Positions 6,725 through 16,633 of a stretch of 64,000 nt of DNA are shown in pieces. The translations under genes and the position numbers were made by a program. Under the pieces are notes generated by a model. That model saw nothing but the letters and a program-made list of their open reading frames with translations. It made no database searches and was not told the DNA's origin. Each line of letters begins with the position of its first letter. The stretch's first letter is position 1. Origin of the DNA: Yersinia hibernica (GTDB taxonomy: Bacteria > Pseudomonadota > Gammaproteobacteria > Enterobacterales > Enterobacteriaceae); the NCBI RefSeq assembly GCF_004124235.1, contig NZ_CP032487.1:3224001-3288000 (forward strand), in the 5' to 3' direction.

Positions 6725-8455
6725 ATGACTCAACAATCTACTGTCGCCGATGTTATCTATTACAACGGCACAATTTACACGGCCGATGCCAATAACCGGG
6801 TTTGCAGCGCAATCGCGCTGGGTCAGGGCTATATTCTGGCCACCGGCGGCGATGAACTTATCCAACAGTTTGCCGCCCCGAAAACGCAACTTATTGACCT
6901 GGCTGGCAAGTTTATGATGCCCGGTCTTATCGATAGCCATATGCACCCGTTTTGGGGTGGGAAACAGCTTATCGGTTGTAATCTGAATTATGCCGCACTG
7001 AGTGTTGAGCAGACATTGGAAATCATCCAGCAGCATCTCGATAATGACCCCTTTAAGGGCGAAAATGACTGGCTGACTGTCCGGGCCTGGCAACGCCAAG
7101 CGATGACCCCAGTGGGGGCTGATATGAGCCGAGACGCACTGGATTCACTGCGCACCCGTCGCCCGATAGCGCTATTTTCCAATGACTGCCATACACTGGC
7201 GGCCAATAGCCGCGCCCTTGAGCTGTTGGGGATTGATGAAAACACCCCCGTCCCACCGGATGGCAAAATTGCCCGTGATGCCAACGGAAAACTCACCGGC
7301 ATCTTGGAAGATGCTCCGGCGATGCGGGCCTTTGACAGCATCCCTTCCGCCACGCCAGAAAAGAATGTGCAGATTGCTGCCCATGTGCAGCAAGTCCTGA
7401 ATGCGCAGGGTGTCACGACAGTGATGGATACCCGGGTATTTGCCGAACAATTATTAGCTTTCCGTCAGTTATATGAACGTAATGAACTGACTTTACGGGT
7501 TCTCGGGGCAAAAGAAGTGACGCCAGATAGCCTACAAGGGCCGGAAGATGCCGCTCGCGTGGTACAGGAAGTGGTGGAATTTGGCCGCCAGTGGGGCAGT
7601 GACGAATGGGTGCCAGCACCTGGTTTTGCGGTCGATCACCTGAAACTGTTTATCGACGGCGTGCTACAGCCCCCCACCATGACAGCGGCTCTGCTGGAGC
7701 CTTATCGCGCCAACCACGGCACGGTAGCAAATCCAGACTGGCAACCCACTGATCATTATGGCGATCTCTATTTTACTGCGCCCGTGGTCAATGCGGTTAT
7801 TCTGGAGTGTGCTCGTGCGGGCCTGCACCCTCACACTCACACTGTCGGTGATGGCGCAATCGAGATGGTGCTAGATGCCGTGGAACAGATGCGCGCCGCC
7901 GTGCCGGGCAAAGATATTCGCCCCGGATTAGCCCACAATGAACTGGTCGCAGCTCATCAATATCACCGTTTTGCCCAACTAGGGGCCACTGCGGTGCTCT
8001 CTTTCCAATGGGGTGGCTTGCCGGGGGTGCTGATTGATGAAGAGCGCGAAATGCTGGGCGAAACCCGCTTCCAACATCTGGAACCGGCAGCCCGTTTCCT
8101 CGATGCAGGGGCACGAATTGCTTATGGTAGTGACTGGCCAATTGATCGCTTAGATGAATGGTACAATCTACAAGTGGCAATGACCCGCCGTGCCTGGCAT
8201 CTTGACGGCAGCCCAGCGGGCCCACGGCTGGATAATGACCGGGATTTGACGCTAATTGAAACCCTGCGCTGCGCCACCATTGATGCGGCTTACATGATTG
8301 CCAAAGAGCAATATATTGGTTCACTGGAAGCAGGAAAATTCGCCGACCTGATTATCTTGAAAAATAACCTGTTTGAGCAATCGCCAGAGACGATTTATCA
8401 AACTCAGGTGGAATGCACTTTAATCGGCGGTAAAGTGGTTTATCAGGGCGCATAA
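6725..8455 (+). CDS. Metal-dependent amidohydrolase, YtcJ/NfdA-like (amidohydrolase family 3)
   Basis: 576 residues. Metal-binding DSHMHP follows the N-terminal beta-domain, HPHTHTVGDGAI supplies the second His pair and YGSDWPID supplies the catalytic Asp late in the barrel. This is the family-3 amidohydrolase layout, whose members include formamide deformylases and enzymes of unknown substrate. GAGAG precedes the ATG at 6725. No signal peptide is visible, so it is cytoplasmic. The next gene, 191 bases on, is an amino-acid/amine permease, which suggests uptake and hydrolysis of one N-acyl or amide substrate, but a hairpin lies between the two genes. Substrate not assignable. Confidence 0.85.
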   Translation: MTQQSTVADVIYYNGTIYTADANNRVCSAIALGQGYILATGGDELIQQFAAPKTQLIDLAGKFMMPGLIDSHMHPFWGGKQLIGCNLNYAALSVEQTLEIIQQHLDNDPFKGENDWLTVRAWQRQAMTPVGADMSRDALDSLRTRRPIALFSNDCHTLAANSRALELLGIDENTPVPPDGKIARDANGKLTGILEDAPAMRAFDSIPSATPEKNVQIAAHVQQVLNAQGVTTVMDTRVFAEQLLAFRQLYERNELTLRVLGAKEVTPDSLQGPEDAARVVQEVVEFGRQWGSDEWVPAPGFAVDHLKLFIDGVLQPPTMTAALLEPYRANHGTVANPDWQPTDHYGDLYFTAPVVNAVILECARAGLHPHTHTVGDGAIEMVLDAVEQMRAAVPGKDIRPGLAHNELVAAHQYHRFAQLGATAVLSFQWGGLPGVLIDEEREMLGETRFQHLEPAARFLDAGARIAYGSDWPIDRLDEWYNLQVAMTRRAWHLDGSPAGPRLDNDRDLTLIETLRCATIDAAYMIAKEQYIGSLEAGKFADLIILKNNLFEQSPETIYQTQVECTLIGGKVVYQGA

Positions 8456-8474
8456 CCGCCCGTTAAGCCAGTTC

Positions 8475-8502
8475 TGGCTCACTGAGTTAACTCGGTGGGC
8501 CA
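8475..8502 (+). terminator. Hairpin between amidohydrolase and permease genes
   Basis: TGGCTCACTGAG, TTAA, CTCGGTGGGCCA: a 12-bp stem with G-T pairs, 20 bases after the amidohydrolase stop, followed by GTAAAA rather than a T run. Weak terminator or processing hairpin. Confidence 0.4.
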
Positions 8503-8646
8503 GTAAAATCAATGTAACAGTGCCACACCAGCAGGAAGTGATTGGCGTTCGTTTAAACCTTGTGTCAAAATCCGCTCCTTTATGTTTTACAACTGCATAA
8601 AAATGCAGCTTAGCGGTGCTTGTATACACCAGGAGATGATACGGTA

Positions 8647-9987
8647 ATGCCACAAAATATTCAGTTGCGCAGAGTGCTTAAAACCCCCGCGCTGGTCGCT
8701 TTCGGGCTCGCCTATATGGTGCCTTTAGGCGTATTTACCACCTATGGACAGGTGACTGTATTAAGTCAGGGGCATTTACCTATTGCCTATCTGGTGACGG
8801 TTATCACCATTCTGTTTACCGCCCTCAGTTATTGCCGAATGACCAACGCCATGCCGTTATCAGGTTCTGCCTATTCTTACGTGCAGCGTAGTTTTGGTGG
8901 AAAAACCGGTTTTCTGGTGGGTTGGGCGCAAATTTTGGATTATCTGTTCCTGCCAATCCTTAATTATTTAGTGTTAGGCATTTTCTTGCACGAGGCATTC
9001 CCGGCCATTCCCGCTCCGGTGTTTATTATTGCGTCAATTATCAGTGTTAGCCTGTTAAATATTCTAGGGGTGCGTTTGCTCACCTCGGTGAATTTCTCGC
9101 TGATCGCGGCACAGATGATTTTTATCATACTCTTTATTGCTCTTTCTTTCAGTCAAGCAGATTTAAGCCCGGCGGCGCTAATGAAACCGCTGCTGGTCAA
9201 TGCCGGTGATATGTCGGGCTTATTATCTGGTGCCGCCGTGCTTTGCCTGGCATTTCTCGGTTTTGATGCCATCGCCACCATGGCAGAAGAAGCACATGAT
9301 GCCAAACGAACCCTGCCACGGGCGATTCTGTTTACCGTAATCAGTGCCGGCACCATCTTTATTGCGGTGTCTTATGCCGCGCATTTGGCCTATCCCGACT
9401 GGAAATCATTAATTCCTTATCAGGATACTGCCAGCCTGATTATCTCCGAGCATGTCGGCGGTAAGTGGATGTATAACTTCTTTATGGCCACTTATCTCAC
9501 CGGAGTTTATGCCTCAGCGATGACGGCGCAAACCAGTGTGTCGCGCATCTTTTATGCCATGGGCCGCGAGGGAGTATTGCCGCGCAAAATTTTCTTCCAT
9601 TTGCATCGCAAATTCCACACCCCATGGCGAGCCATACTCTTCGTGGCCACCATCTCGCTGCTGGCACTGTTCCTTGACCTGAACTTAGTGGTGTCGATGA
9701 TAAGTTTCGGGGCGCTCGGCGCATTCACCTTTGTGAATTTGAGTGTTATAAAACACTTTATTTTCAATGAGAAACGCCGCGGTGCTGCTGCCATGTTCAA
9801 ATACGGGCTGTTGCCACTGATGGGGTTTGTGATGTCAGTATGGCTGTGGGTTCACCTTGAACAGCGTGCGCTGGAGGTGGGTTTGCTGTGGTTGCTGGCG
9901 GGCTTTATCTACTTGCTTTGGCTGACTCGCGGCTGGCGTCAGTCTCCGCCATCCGTTCATCCAGATGATATTTCCCATCTGATGTGA
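8647..9987 (+). CDS. APC-family amino acid/polyamine permease
   Basis: 446 residues from the ATG at 8647 (MPQNIQLRRVLKTPALVAFG). A TTG nine codons upstream is also in frame, but AGGAG (8631-8635) fits the ATG, with 11-base spacing. About 12 hydrophobic helices are visible. The start of helix 1, GLAYMVPLGVFTTYG, and SGSAYSYVQRSFG in helix 2-3 are typical of the APC superfamily, closest to PuuP/YeeF-like transporters as far as I recall. It lies in the inner membrane as an importer or antiporter. Its partner is probably the upstream amidohydrolase. Confidence 0.82.
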   Translation: MPQNIQLRRVLKTPALVAFGLAYMVPLGVFTTYGQVTVLSQGHLPIAYLVTVITILFTALSYCRMTNAMPLSGSAYSYVQRSFGGKTGFLVGWAQILDYLFLPILNYLVLGIFLHEAFPAIPAPVFIIASIISVSLLNILGVRLLTSVNFSLIAAQMIFIILFIALSFSQADLSPAALMKPLLVNAGDMSGLLSGAAVLCLAFLGFDAIATMAEEAHDAKRTLPRAILFTVISAGTIFIAVSYAAHLAYPDWKSLIPYQDTASLIISEHVGGKWMYNFFMATYLTGVYASAMTAQTSVSRIFYAMGREGVLPRKIFFHLHRKFHTPWRAILFVATISLLALFLDLNLVVSMISFGALGAFTFVNLSVIKHFIFNEKRRGAAAMFKYGLLPLMGFVMSVWLWVHLEQRALEVGLLWLLAGFIYLLWLTRGWRQSPPSVHPDDISHLM

Positions 9988-10002
9988 TGAGTCACATTGC
10001 CG

Positions 10003-10030
10003 AAAATGGCCACTTTGAGTGGCCATTTTT
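10003..10030. terminator. Rho-independent terminator after the APC permease
   Basis: AAAATGGCCAC, TTTGA, GTGGCCATTTTT: an 11-bp stem with A tract on one side and T tract on the other, so it can serve both the permease gene and the convergent mltB. Confidence 0.85.
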
Positions 10031-10074
10031 ATGTGATGCGACTGACGAGCTGGCCGGAAAACTCCTCCACCATC

Positions 10075-11154
10075 CTATAGCGTTCTTGCCCGGCCTACCG
10101 ACTCCCCTAGCTGCCAAACCGCCATGGCATAATGGGTGCTGTGGTTGTAGCGGGTAATGGTGTAGAAGTTGGGCAAACCATACCAATATTGATAACCGGT
10201 GCCGACATCAAGGCGCAACAAACTGGCTTCTTGATATTCACCCAGTGAACTGGTTGGACTTAGCCCTGCGGCAGACAATGTTGAAACCGGATATTTGGTC
10301 TTAAAGCCATTATCAAGATTCGGCGCTTGCCCATTGGCAGGTATCGCGACCGCCGCCCCTTTGGTCCAGCCATGAGCTTTGAAGTAATTCGCCACACTGC
10401 CGATAGCATCCACAGGGTCCCACAAATTGATATGACCATTACCATTAAAATCAACGGCATAATCTTTGAATGAAGATGGCATAAACTGGCCATAGCCCAT
10501 CGCACCGGCATAGGAACCCCGCAGACTGAGCGGGTCATTGCCCTCAGCTCGCGCCATCAGCAGAAAAGTTTCCAGCTCGCCAGAAAAGTATTCCGCGCGG
10601 CGCGGATAGGCAAAGGAGAGTGTTGCCAGCGCATCAATAATGCGAGTTTTGCCCATCACCCTGCCCCAGCGAGTCTCAACGCCAATGATACCGACGATAA
10701 TTTCTGGCGGGACGCCGTAGGTCTCATAAGCGCGTTGCAAGGCATCTTCGTATTGATTCCAGAAATTCACGCCATTCTGCACATTGTCTGGAGTAATGAA
10801 TTGGCTGCGATAGCGCTTCCAGGCCCCATTCGGCCCAGATGGTCGGCCAGACGTCGGCGCTTGTTTATCCATTAGCCGAATAACAAAATCCAGCTTTTTA
10901 GTTTGCGCCAATACATCATGCAGCTGCTGACGTTCAAAACCATGCTCACGCACCATTTTATCAACGAAACGTGCGGTATCCGCATTGTAGGCAAAATCAC
11001 CGTCTGGCACGTGCCCCACATGTTGCGGCTCAAGTAAAAAACCGCTTTGTGTCAGGCTATCTGACGGGGTCGCCGCGACCGGTGGCGTCGGTTTGCTGCT
11101 ACAGGCGGAAAGCAATATGAGTAACGGAAGAGTGACAGCCAAATGACGCATCAT
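10075..11154 (-). CDS. mltB: Membrane-bound lytic murein transglycosylase B
   Basis: 359 residues from ATG 11154 (MMRHLAVTLPLLILLSACSS). A frame five codons longer exists at 11169; the start between them is not certain. The lipobox LLSAC marks an outer-membrane lipoprotein. The catalytic Glu is in GVETRWGRVMGKTR; GAMGYGQFMPSS and the C-terminal YGLPNFYTITRYNHS are near-identical to E. coli MltB as I recall it. The enzyme cleaves the MurNAc-GlcNAc bond of peptidoglycan, leaving 1,6-anhydro-MurNAc ends. It is monocistronic and convergent with the APC permease gene. Confidence 0.95.
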   Translation of the reverse strand: MMRHLAVTLPLLILLSACSSKPTPPVAATPSDSLTQSGFLLEPQHVGHVPDGDFAYNADTARFVDKMVREHGFERQQLHDVLAQTKKLDFVIRLMDKQAPTSGRPSGPNGAWKRYRSQFITPDNVQNGVNFWNQYEDALQRAYETYGVPPEIIVGIIGVETRWGRVMGKTRIIDALATLSFAYPRRAEYFSGELETFLLMARAEGNDPLSLRGSYAGAMGYGQFMPSSFKDYAVDFNGNGHINLWDPVDAIGSVANYFKAHGWTKGAAVAIPANGQAPNLDNGFKTKYPVSTLSAAGLSPTSSLGEYQEASLLRLDVGTGYQYWYGLPNFYTITRYNHSTHYAMAVWQLGESVGRARTL

Positions 11155-11359
11155 ATATCCATAAACCATGCAAAAAAGTAATGACTATGTTAAGTCATTG
11201 TCTGTTACGAACAAACAGGAAAATGCAGGATTACCACGGGTTATTGCTAAAGAAACCGCAGACAAAATAGACCTACAGACCAGAAATTACCCTACAAAAC
11301 CCCTTTAATCATAAGGACTTACAGCCGCGCCAAGGAAATATTTAGTAGCAAATAACACG

Positions 11360-11378
11360 AATGATTTTCACTATCATT
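11360..11378. promoter_or_regulatory. Fur-box-like inverted repeat upstream of yfuA
   Basis: AATGAT, seven bases, ATCATT: a 19-bp inverted repeat 84 bases before the yfuA ATG, similar to the Fur consensus GATAATGATAATCATTATC. It lies within the 308-base mltB-yfuA gap, in which I see no gene. Confidence 0.55.
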
Positions 11379-11462
11379 ACTGATTTTTTTCTATACAATC
11401 GTGCTGTTTTGCCGTCGCATAATCCGCTCGTTTTCTTCTTTGACCTGCTAAAGGATGTCTTT

Positions 11463-12479
11463 ATGAAGTTACGTTTATCCTCTTTCGGCCCTATCGCTCT
11501 GTTAACTTCCTCAATGGTGCTGGCGTTTTCCGCCCATGCCGCATCCACTGACGAGGGTATTGTGGTTTATAACGCCCAACACGAAAATTTGGTGAAATCC
11601 TGGGTTGACGGCTTTACCAAAGACACCGGTATTAAAGTGACCTTGCGCAATGGTGGCGACAGCGAGTTAGGTAATCAGTTGGTCCAAGAGGGCAGTGCCT
11701 CGCCGGCAGACATCTTTCTGACTGAGAATTCCCCTGCCATGGTGCTGGTCGATAATGCGAAATTGCTCGCACCATTAGATGCCGCAACACAGGCTCAAGT
11801 GGCGAAAGAATATCGCCCTGAACATGGTCGCTGGACCGGCATCGCCGCCCGCAGCACCGTATTTGTCTATAACCCGGAAAAAATCAGTGAAGCTGAACTG
11901 CCTAAATCCATTATGGATTTGGCCAAACCTGAGTGGAAAGGCCGCTGGGCTGCATCACCATCAGGGGCTGATTTTCAGGCTATTGTGAGTGCGATGTTGG
12001 AGCTTAAGGGCGAAAAAGCCACGTTAGAGTGGTTAAAAGCCATGAAAGCCAACTCTACCGCCTATAAAGGCAATAGCACGGTCATGAAAGCGGTGAATGC
12101 CGGCCAAATTGATGGCGGAGTTATTTATCATTATTATCGCTTTGTTGATCAAGCCAAAACAGGTGAGAACAGCGGCAAAACTCAGCTACATTACTTCAAA
12201 CATCAAGATCCCGGTGCCTTTGTGAGTATCTCCGGCGGCGGTGTATTGGCTTCAAGTAAGCACCCAAAAGAAGCTCAGGAATTCATGAAATGGATAACGG
12301 GGAAATCTGGTCAGGAAATGTTGCGCACCAATAATGCATTTGAATATGCTGTCGGTGTTGATGCCGCCTCTAACCCTAAATTAGTGCCGCTCAATGACCT
12401 GGAAGCACCGAAAGTTGAACCGTCTAAACTGAACAGTAAGAAAGTGGTTGAGTTGATGACAGAAGCAGGATTGCTGTAA
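11463..12479 (+). CDS. yfuA: Periplasmic ferric iron-binding protein of ABC transporter
   Basis: 338 residues from ATG 11463, with AAAGGA upstream; a longer frame from 11361 is rejected because it lacks a signal peptide. A Sec signal ends at about AFSAHA-AS. The mature protein is very similar to Serratia SfuA/FbpA-type ferric binding proteins: VYNAQHENLVKSWVDGF, TLRNGGDSELGNQL, SPADIFLTENSPAM and EGGVIYHYY-like GGVIYHYYRF with the paired tyrosines that bind Fe(III). It delivers iron to YfuB. First gene of yfuABC; a Fur-box-like site precedes it, so iron repression is expected. Confidence 0.92.
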   Translation: MKLRLSSFGPIALLTSSMVLAFSAHAASTDEGIVVYNAQHENLVKSWVDGFTKDTGIKVTLRNGGDSELGNQLVQEGSASPADIFLTENSPAMVLVDNAKLLAPLDAATQAQVAKEYRPEHGRWTGIAARSTVFVYNPEKISEAELPKSIMDLAKPEWKGRWAASPSGADFQAIVSAMLELKGEKATLEWLKAMKANSTAYKGNSTVMKAVNAGQIDGGVIYHYYRFVDQAKTGENSGKTQLHYFKHQDPGAFVSISGGGVLASSKHPKEAQEFMKWITGKSGQEMLRTNNAFEYAVGVDAASNPKLVPLNDLEAPKVEPSKLNSKKVVELMTEAGLL

Positions 12480-12568
12480 TCATACCAGCAACCTGCTAAT
12501 AACCTGTATTTTAGCCCGTCGCGTTCTTGAAGCGATGGGCATTTAACACGCCGAGCGCCTTAACGATT

Positions 12569-14155
12569 ATGGCCAATATAAATCCTGATGCTATTCCTCT
12601 GCCGCTCAGTCAGGCAGCTCAACGGCACTATAACCGCCGCCCCGGCTTTGGGATTGTGGCCATTGCCGTGGCGCTTTCATTGTTATCCCTGCTGCCGTTA
12701 TGGTTTGTTATTGGCATTGCGATTGATACCGGTTGGTCGACGGTCAAAGCTCTGGTGTTTCGCGCTCGAGTAGGTGAATTACTACTCAACACCGCATTAT
12801 TGGTGGCATTCACCTTACCGCTCTGCGCCATTATTGGTGTCACATTGGCATGGCTTACCGAACGCACAAACTTACCTGGTCGGCGGATTTGGTCACTGCT
12901 GGCTATCGCCCCACTGGCAGTGCCTGCATTTGTGCAAAGCTATGCATGGATTAGCCTGGTGCCCTCAATGCATGGGCTTGGCGCGGGCGTATTTATCTCT
13001 GTTATTGCCTATTTCCCTTTTATTTATCTGCCTGCTTGCGCGGTATTACGTCGCCTCGACCCCGGGCTTGAAGACGCCGCCGCCTCATTGGGCAGCCCCC
13101 CGACCGCGGTATTCTTTCGGGTTGTCTTGCCACAATTAAAACTAGCGGTTTGGGGTGGCTCGATACTGATTGCGCTGCATTTATTAGCTGAATATGGGCT
13201 GTATGCCATGATCCGCTTTGATACCTTTACCACCGCCATTTTTGACCAGTTTCAATCTACATTTAATGGCCCTGCGGCCAATATGTTAGCCGGCGTTCTG
13301 GCGCTATGTTGCCTGGGATTATTGTTAATCGAAGCCAGCAGCCGAGGCTATAACCGCTACGCTCGGGTCGGGTCAGGCAGCGCGAGGAGCCAAACGGCTT
13401 ATTCAATGGGAACCACCCTCACCTTACTGTGTCTCATGTTGCCACTGGTAATGACCGCCCTCTCACTCGGGGTGCCCTTTATCACGCTGACTCGCTGGCT
13501 CTACATCGGCGGCATGGATGTTTGGTTGAATGCTGAATTGTTGCCCGCGTTGAAACAAACGCTAATATTGGCATTCAGCGGTGCGCTGATTATCACCTTA
13601 TGCGCCATCCCCATGGCATGGCTATCCGTGCGCTACCCAAGCCGTTTACACCGTGTGATGGAAGGTTGTAATTATGTCACCAGTTCACTGCCCGGCATTG
13701 TGGTCGCGCTAGCGCTGGTGACTATCACCATTCGCATCGCACGCCCGCTGTATCAAACTGAACTGACACTTTTATTAGCTTATTTATTGATGTTTACCCC
13801 CCGGGCCCTGATCAGTTTACGAGCCGGTATTGCACAAGCTCCGGTCGAATTGGAAAATGTGGCTCGCAGTTTGGGCAAAACTCCCGCGCAAGCTATCTGG
13901 AGCACCACGATGCGACTGGCCGCGCCGGGTGCGGGTGCGGGCGCAGCTTTAGTGTTTCTGGCAATATCCAATGAACTGACCGCAACCTTATTATTGGCCC
14001 CCAATGGTACCCGAACACTGGCAACCGGGTTCTGGGCATTGACCAGTGAAATAGATTATGTTGCCGCATCACCCTACGCGCTGCTCATGGTGATACTATC
14101 CCTGCCGCTAACCTGGCTCCTTTATTCTCAATCTCAACGTACGGCGGGATTATGA
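12569..14155 (+). CDS. yfuB: Ferric iron ABC transporter permease
   Basis: 528 residues from ATG 12569 ([14 protein letters not shown]). A TTG at 12527 extends the frame but has no better ribosome site. The protein is a double-length permease with about 12 membrane segments and two EAA-type loops: [23 protein letters not shown] in the first half and [17 protein letters not shown] in the second. This is the FbpB/SfuB architecture, where one chain forms the whole channel. Its stop overlaps the yfuC ATG (ATGA at 14152), so expression is coupled. Confidence 0.92.
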   Translation: MANINPDAIPLPLSQAAQRHYNRRPGFGIVAIAVALSLLSLLPLWFVIGIAIDTGWSTVKALVFRARVGELLLNTALLVAFTLPLCAIIGVTLAWLTERTNLPGRRIWSLLAIAPLAVPAFVQSYAWISLVPSMHGLGAGVFISVIAYFPFIYLPACAVLRRLDPGLEDAAASLGSPPTAVFFRVVLPQLKLAVWGGSILIALHLLAEYGLYAMIRFDTFTTAIFDQFQSTFNGPAANMLAGVLALCCLGLLLIEASSRGYNRYARVGSGSARSQTAYSMGTTLTLLCLMLPLVMTALSLGVPFITLTRWLYIGGMDVWLNAELLPALKQTLILAFSGALIITLCAIPMAWLSVRYPSRLHRVMEGCNYVTSSLPGIVVALALVTITIRIARPLYQTELTLLLAYLLMFTPRALISLRAGIAQAPVELENVARSLGKTPAQAIWSTTMRLAAPGAGAGAALVFLAISNELTATLLLAPNGTRTLATGFWALTSEIDYVAASPYALLMVILSLPLTWLLYSQSQRTAGL

Positions 14156-15201
14156 GCACGCTTGAACTGCAACAAATCAGTAAATCTTACCAATCGGTCA
14201 CAGTCTTAGACGGGATTGATTTGCACATTACTGCGGGCAGCCGAACAGCGATTGTCGGGCCGTCCGGCTCAGGAAAAACCACCTTACTGCGCATTATTGC
14301 CGGTTTCGAAACCCCGGATAGCGGCTCGGTGATATTGCAAGGGAATCCGCTATTTGATAGCACAACTCAGGTGCCAGCCCATAAACGAGGGATTGGTTTC
14401 GTCCCGCAAGATGGCGCACTGTTCCCGCATTTTACGGTGGCGGGCAACATTGCTTATGGCTTGACGGGCAGCAAACAGGATAAAGCCCGGCGGGTTGATG
14501 AGTTAATGGAAATGGTGGCATTGGACAGCCGCTTAGCTCAACTTTGGCCGCATGAAATATCTGGCGGACAGCAACAGCGAGTGGCGCTCGCCAGGGCATT
14601 GGCGCAACGCCCAGTATTAATGTTATTAGATGAGCCATTTTCAGCGCTGGATACCGCCTTACGAGCATCAACCCGCAAAGCGGTAGCGGAGCTGCTGGCG
14701 CAAGCGAATATTGCCTCCATTTTAGTGACCCACGACCAAAGCGAGGCACTGTCGTTTGCCGACCAAGTCGCCGTGATGCGCGCGGGCAAACTGGCTCATG
14801 TTGGCCCGCCGCAAGAGCTCTATTTGAGGCCAGTGGATGAGCCGACCGCCACATTTTTGGGTGAAACACTGATTCTCGACGCACACATTGATGCCGGATG
14901 GGCCGATTGCGCGTTGGGTCGCATCAAGGTTGACGATGCAAAACGCCATGGTCAAACACGTATTATGCTGCGCCCCGAGCAACTGATTCTTACCCCGCTG
15001 CCCGCTGGCCACCATTATCCGGTTCACTGCTTGGCTAAGGTTATTGGCATTGATTTTGCTGGTTTTATTTCGACGCTCACTTTATCTATTATTGAACACG
15101 ACCAAATCGTAGAAATCAAAACTATTAGTCGGGAAGATATCCGCATTGGCCTAGCCGTTGATTTGACGATAGTCGGCCAGGCTCATATTTTTGCTGACTA
15201 A
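14152..15201 (+). CDS. yfuC: Ferric iron ABC transporter ATP-binding protein
   Basis: 349 residues. Walker [12 protein letters not shown], signature [15 protein letters not shown], Walker [13 protein letters not shown] and the switch His in VTHDQSEAL are all present; the C-terminal third is the TOBE-like regulatory region of FbpC/SfuC. It energises YfuB. It overlaps yfuB by four bases and is the last gene of the yfu operon; yahN follows after 125 bases with its own ribosome site. Confidence 0.92.
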   Translation: MSTLELQQISKSYQSVTVLDGIDLHITAGSRTAIVGPSGSGKTTLLRIIAGFETPDSGSVILQGNPLFDSTTQVPAHKRGIGFVPQDGALFPHFTVAGNIAYGLTGSKQDKARRVDELMEMVALDSRLAQLWPHEISGGQQQRVALARALAQRPVLMLLDEPFSALDTALRASTRKAVAELLAQANIASILVTHDQSEALSFADQVAVMRAGKLAHVGPPQELYLRPVDEPTATFLGETLILDAHIDAGWADCALGRIKVDDAKRHGQTRIMLRPEQLILTPLPAGHHYPVHCLAKVIGIDFAGFISTLTLSIIEHDQIVEIKTISREDIRIGLAVDLTIVGQAHIFAD

Positions 15202-15326
15202 GTGACTAACGACACATTTTTGCCAGAGCATGCCGATAAAACATGGCCATAAGCACGATTGCCACTCTGTTCGCCCCCGCAGATTGCATTATGCTATTGA
15301 AATGGCAAATATCGGAGTTGTACAAA

Positions 15327-15965
15327 ATGGATCAAATTCACGTCATCATATTGACCGTCGGACTATTTGTACTCACATTTATCAATCCTGGAGCTAACTT
15401 GCTTGTTGTGGTGCAAACCAGCCTCAGCTCCGGTAAAAATGCCGGTTTACTGACAGGGCTAGGTGTGGCGTTGGGCGATGCGATTTACTCTGGATTGGGG
15501 TTATTTGGGATGGCCGCACTGATCACTGAGGGGGGAGCGCTATTCTCGGCAATTAAAATCGGTGGCGGTTTATATCTGATGTTATATGCCTACAATATGG
15601 TGCGCCACCGTCAGAAACTGCACCTGGGTATCGGTAGCATCGCCCCTTCGCCTGCAACCCCTTGGTATATTTACTTCCGCCGTGGTCTGTTGACTGATTT
15701 ATCTAACCCGCAAACCGTGTTGTTTTTTATTAGTATTTTCTCAGTAACCCTAACCCCGACAACACCAACCTGGGCCAAAATAGTCGCCTGGCTCGGCATT
15801 GTATTGGCCTCTATCCTCTGGCGATCATTACTCAGTATGGCATTCTCTCGCCCTACGGCCCGCCGCGCTTATGGTAAAGTTCAGCATCTGTTAAGTGGTA
15901 TTATCGGAGTCGCGGTAGGAGCTTTTGGCTTGCGCTTAATTTATGAAGGAATAACGCGTCGCTAA
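15327..15965 (+). CDS. yahN: LysE/RhtB-family amino acid exporter, YahN-like
   Basis: 212 residues from ATG 15327 (MDQIHVIILTVGLFVLTF) with CGGAG upstream; an open extension to 15243 lacks family similarity. Six hydrophobic segments, FINPGANLLVVVQTSLSSG near the N-terminus and GLLTDLSNPQTVLFFISIFS in the middle match E. coli YahN as I recall it. Members export amino acids such as homoserine or threonine; the substrate here is not established. Co-directional with yfuC but probably separate. Confidence 0.85.
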   Translation: MDQIHVIILTVGLFVLTFINPGANLLVVVQTSLSSGKNAGLLTGLGVALGDAIYSGLGLFGMAALITEGGALFSAIKIGGGLYLMLYAYNMVRHRQKLHLGIGSIAPSPATPWYIYFRRGLLTDLSNPQTVLFFISIFSVTLTPTTPTWAKIVAWLGIVLASILWRSLLSMAFSRPTARRAYGKVQHLLSGIIGVAVGAFGLRLIYEGITRR

Positions 15966-15994
15966 TAACAAAACATTCAGTTAATTACTACCAT

Positions 15995-16018
15995 AAAAGC
16001 CTCATTGGGGGCCTTTTT
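15995..16018. terminator. Terminator-like hairpin between yahN and the DUF2127 gene
   Basis: AAAAGCCTC, ATTG-rich loop, GGGGCCTTTTT: stem with one bulged C and a T run on the + strand, 29 bases after the yahN stop. It overlaps the last codons of the convergent gene. Confidence 0.55.
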
Positions 16019-16520
16019 GCGCCAGCCGTAACTGTCGATACTCCAATACGGTCAGCACGATGACCGCCAGATCCAGTATGGTTATCAAAATCAAAAGCAC
16101 CGAGTGGGTAAAGGTATAGCGATAGAGTTGATAGACAATAAATAAACTAAAAATCACTATCGCCGCCGGATAATAACCCAATTTTTTGCGCCACAATCCA
16201 ATAATGACCCATAGCTTAACAATCCCATGAATTAATAAATACAATGCGGCGAAATGCAGACTGCTAATGGAAAGGCTCTGTGCCGCATGCAACAAATAAT
16301 TGGCAACTACATCGCCACGATCTTCGATAAATTCAACTTGGGTGATGCGGTGCAGTATATTAAGCAACAACTGAGGGGTGACAAAAAAGGTTAGAATGCC
16401 CGCCATAACCTCCATGATGGCTAACATCGCTTTCAACAGTAGACTGACTTCAAACACAGCATGGATATTCTTTTCCCCGAAGAGATTATTACGCTCAAAT
16501 CGGTTTTTCATATTCAACAT
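16002..16520 (-). CDS. DUF2127-type small membrane protein
   Basis: 172 residues with four hydrophobic segments (about residues 25-50, 88-112, 117-135 and 138-160). The stretch FAALYLLIHGIVKLWVIIGLWRKKLGYYPAAI with the conserved His-Gly-x-x-Lys is the hallmark of the DUF2127 family of predicted inner-membrane proteins. No function is known. AGGGAA precedes the ATG at 16520; an ATG three codons in (16511) is an alternative. Monocistronic. Confidence 0.75.
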   Translation of the reverse strand: MLNMKNRFERNNLFGEKNIHAVFEVSLLLKAMLAIMEVMAGILTFFVTPQLLLNILHRITQVEFIEDRGDVVANYLLHAAQSLSISSLHFAALYLLIHGIVKLWVIIGLWRKKLGYYPAAIVIFSLFIVYQLYRYTFTHSVLLILITILDLAVIVLTVLEYRQLRLAQKGPQ

Positions 16521-16633
16521 CGTGCTGATTCCCTGCGTGGTAATACTGTAAAGAGTATTTTAAGAATAGCAGCTTACGTGGTGCCAGTTAAAGCACCACG
16601 TCATTGACATATTAACTGCTAGCTTTCGCCCAC

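Noticed and set aside
7797..8324. 175-codon minus-strand frame within the amidohydrolase
   Set aside because: Antisense shadow; no start signal, and the sense frame has all metal ligands.
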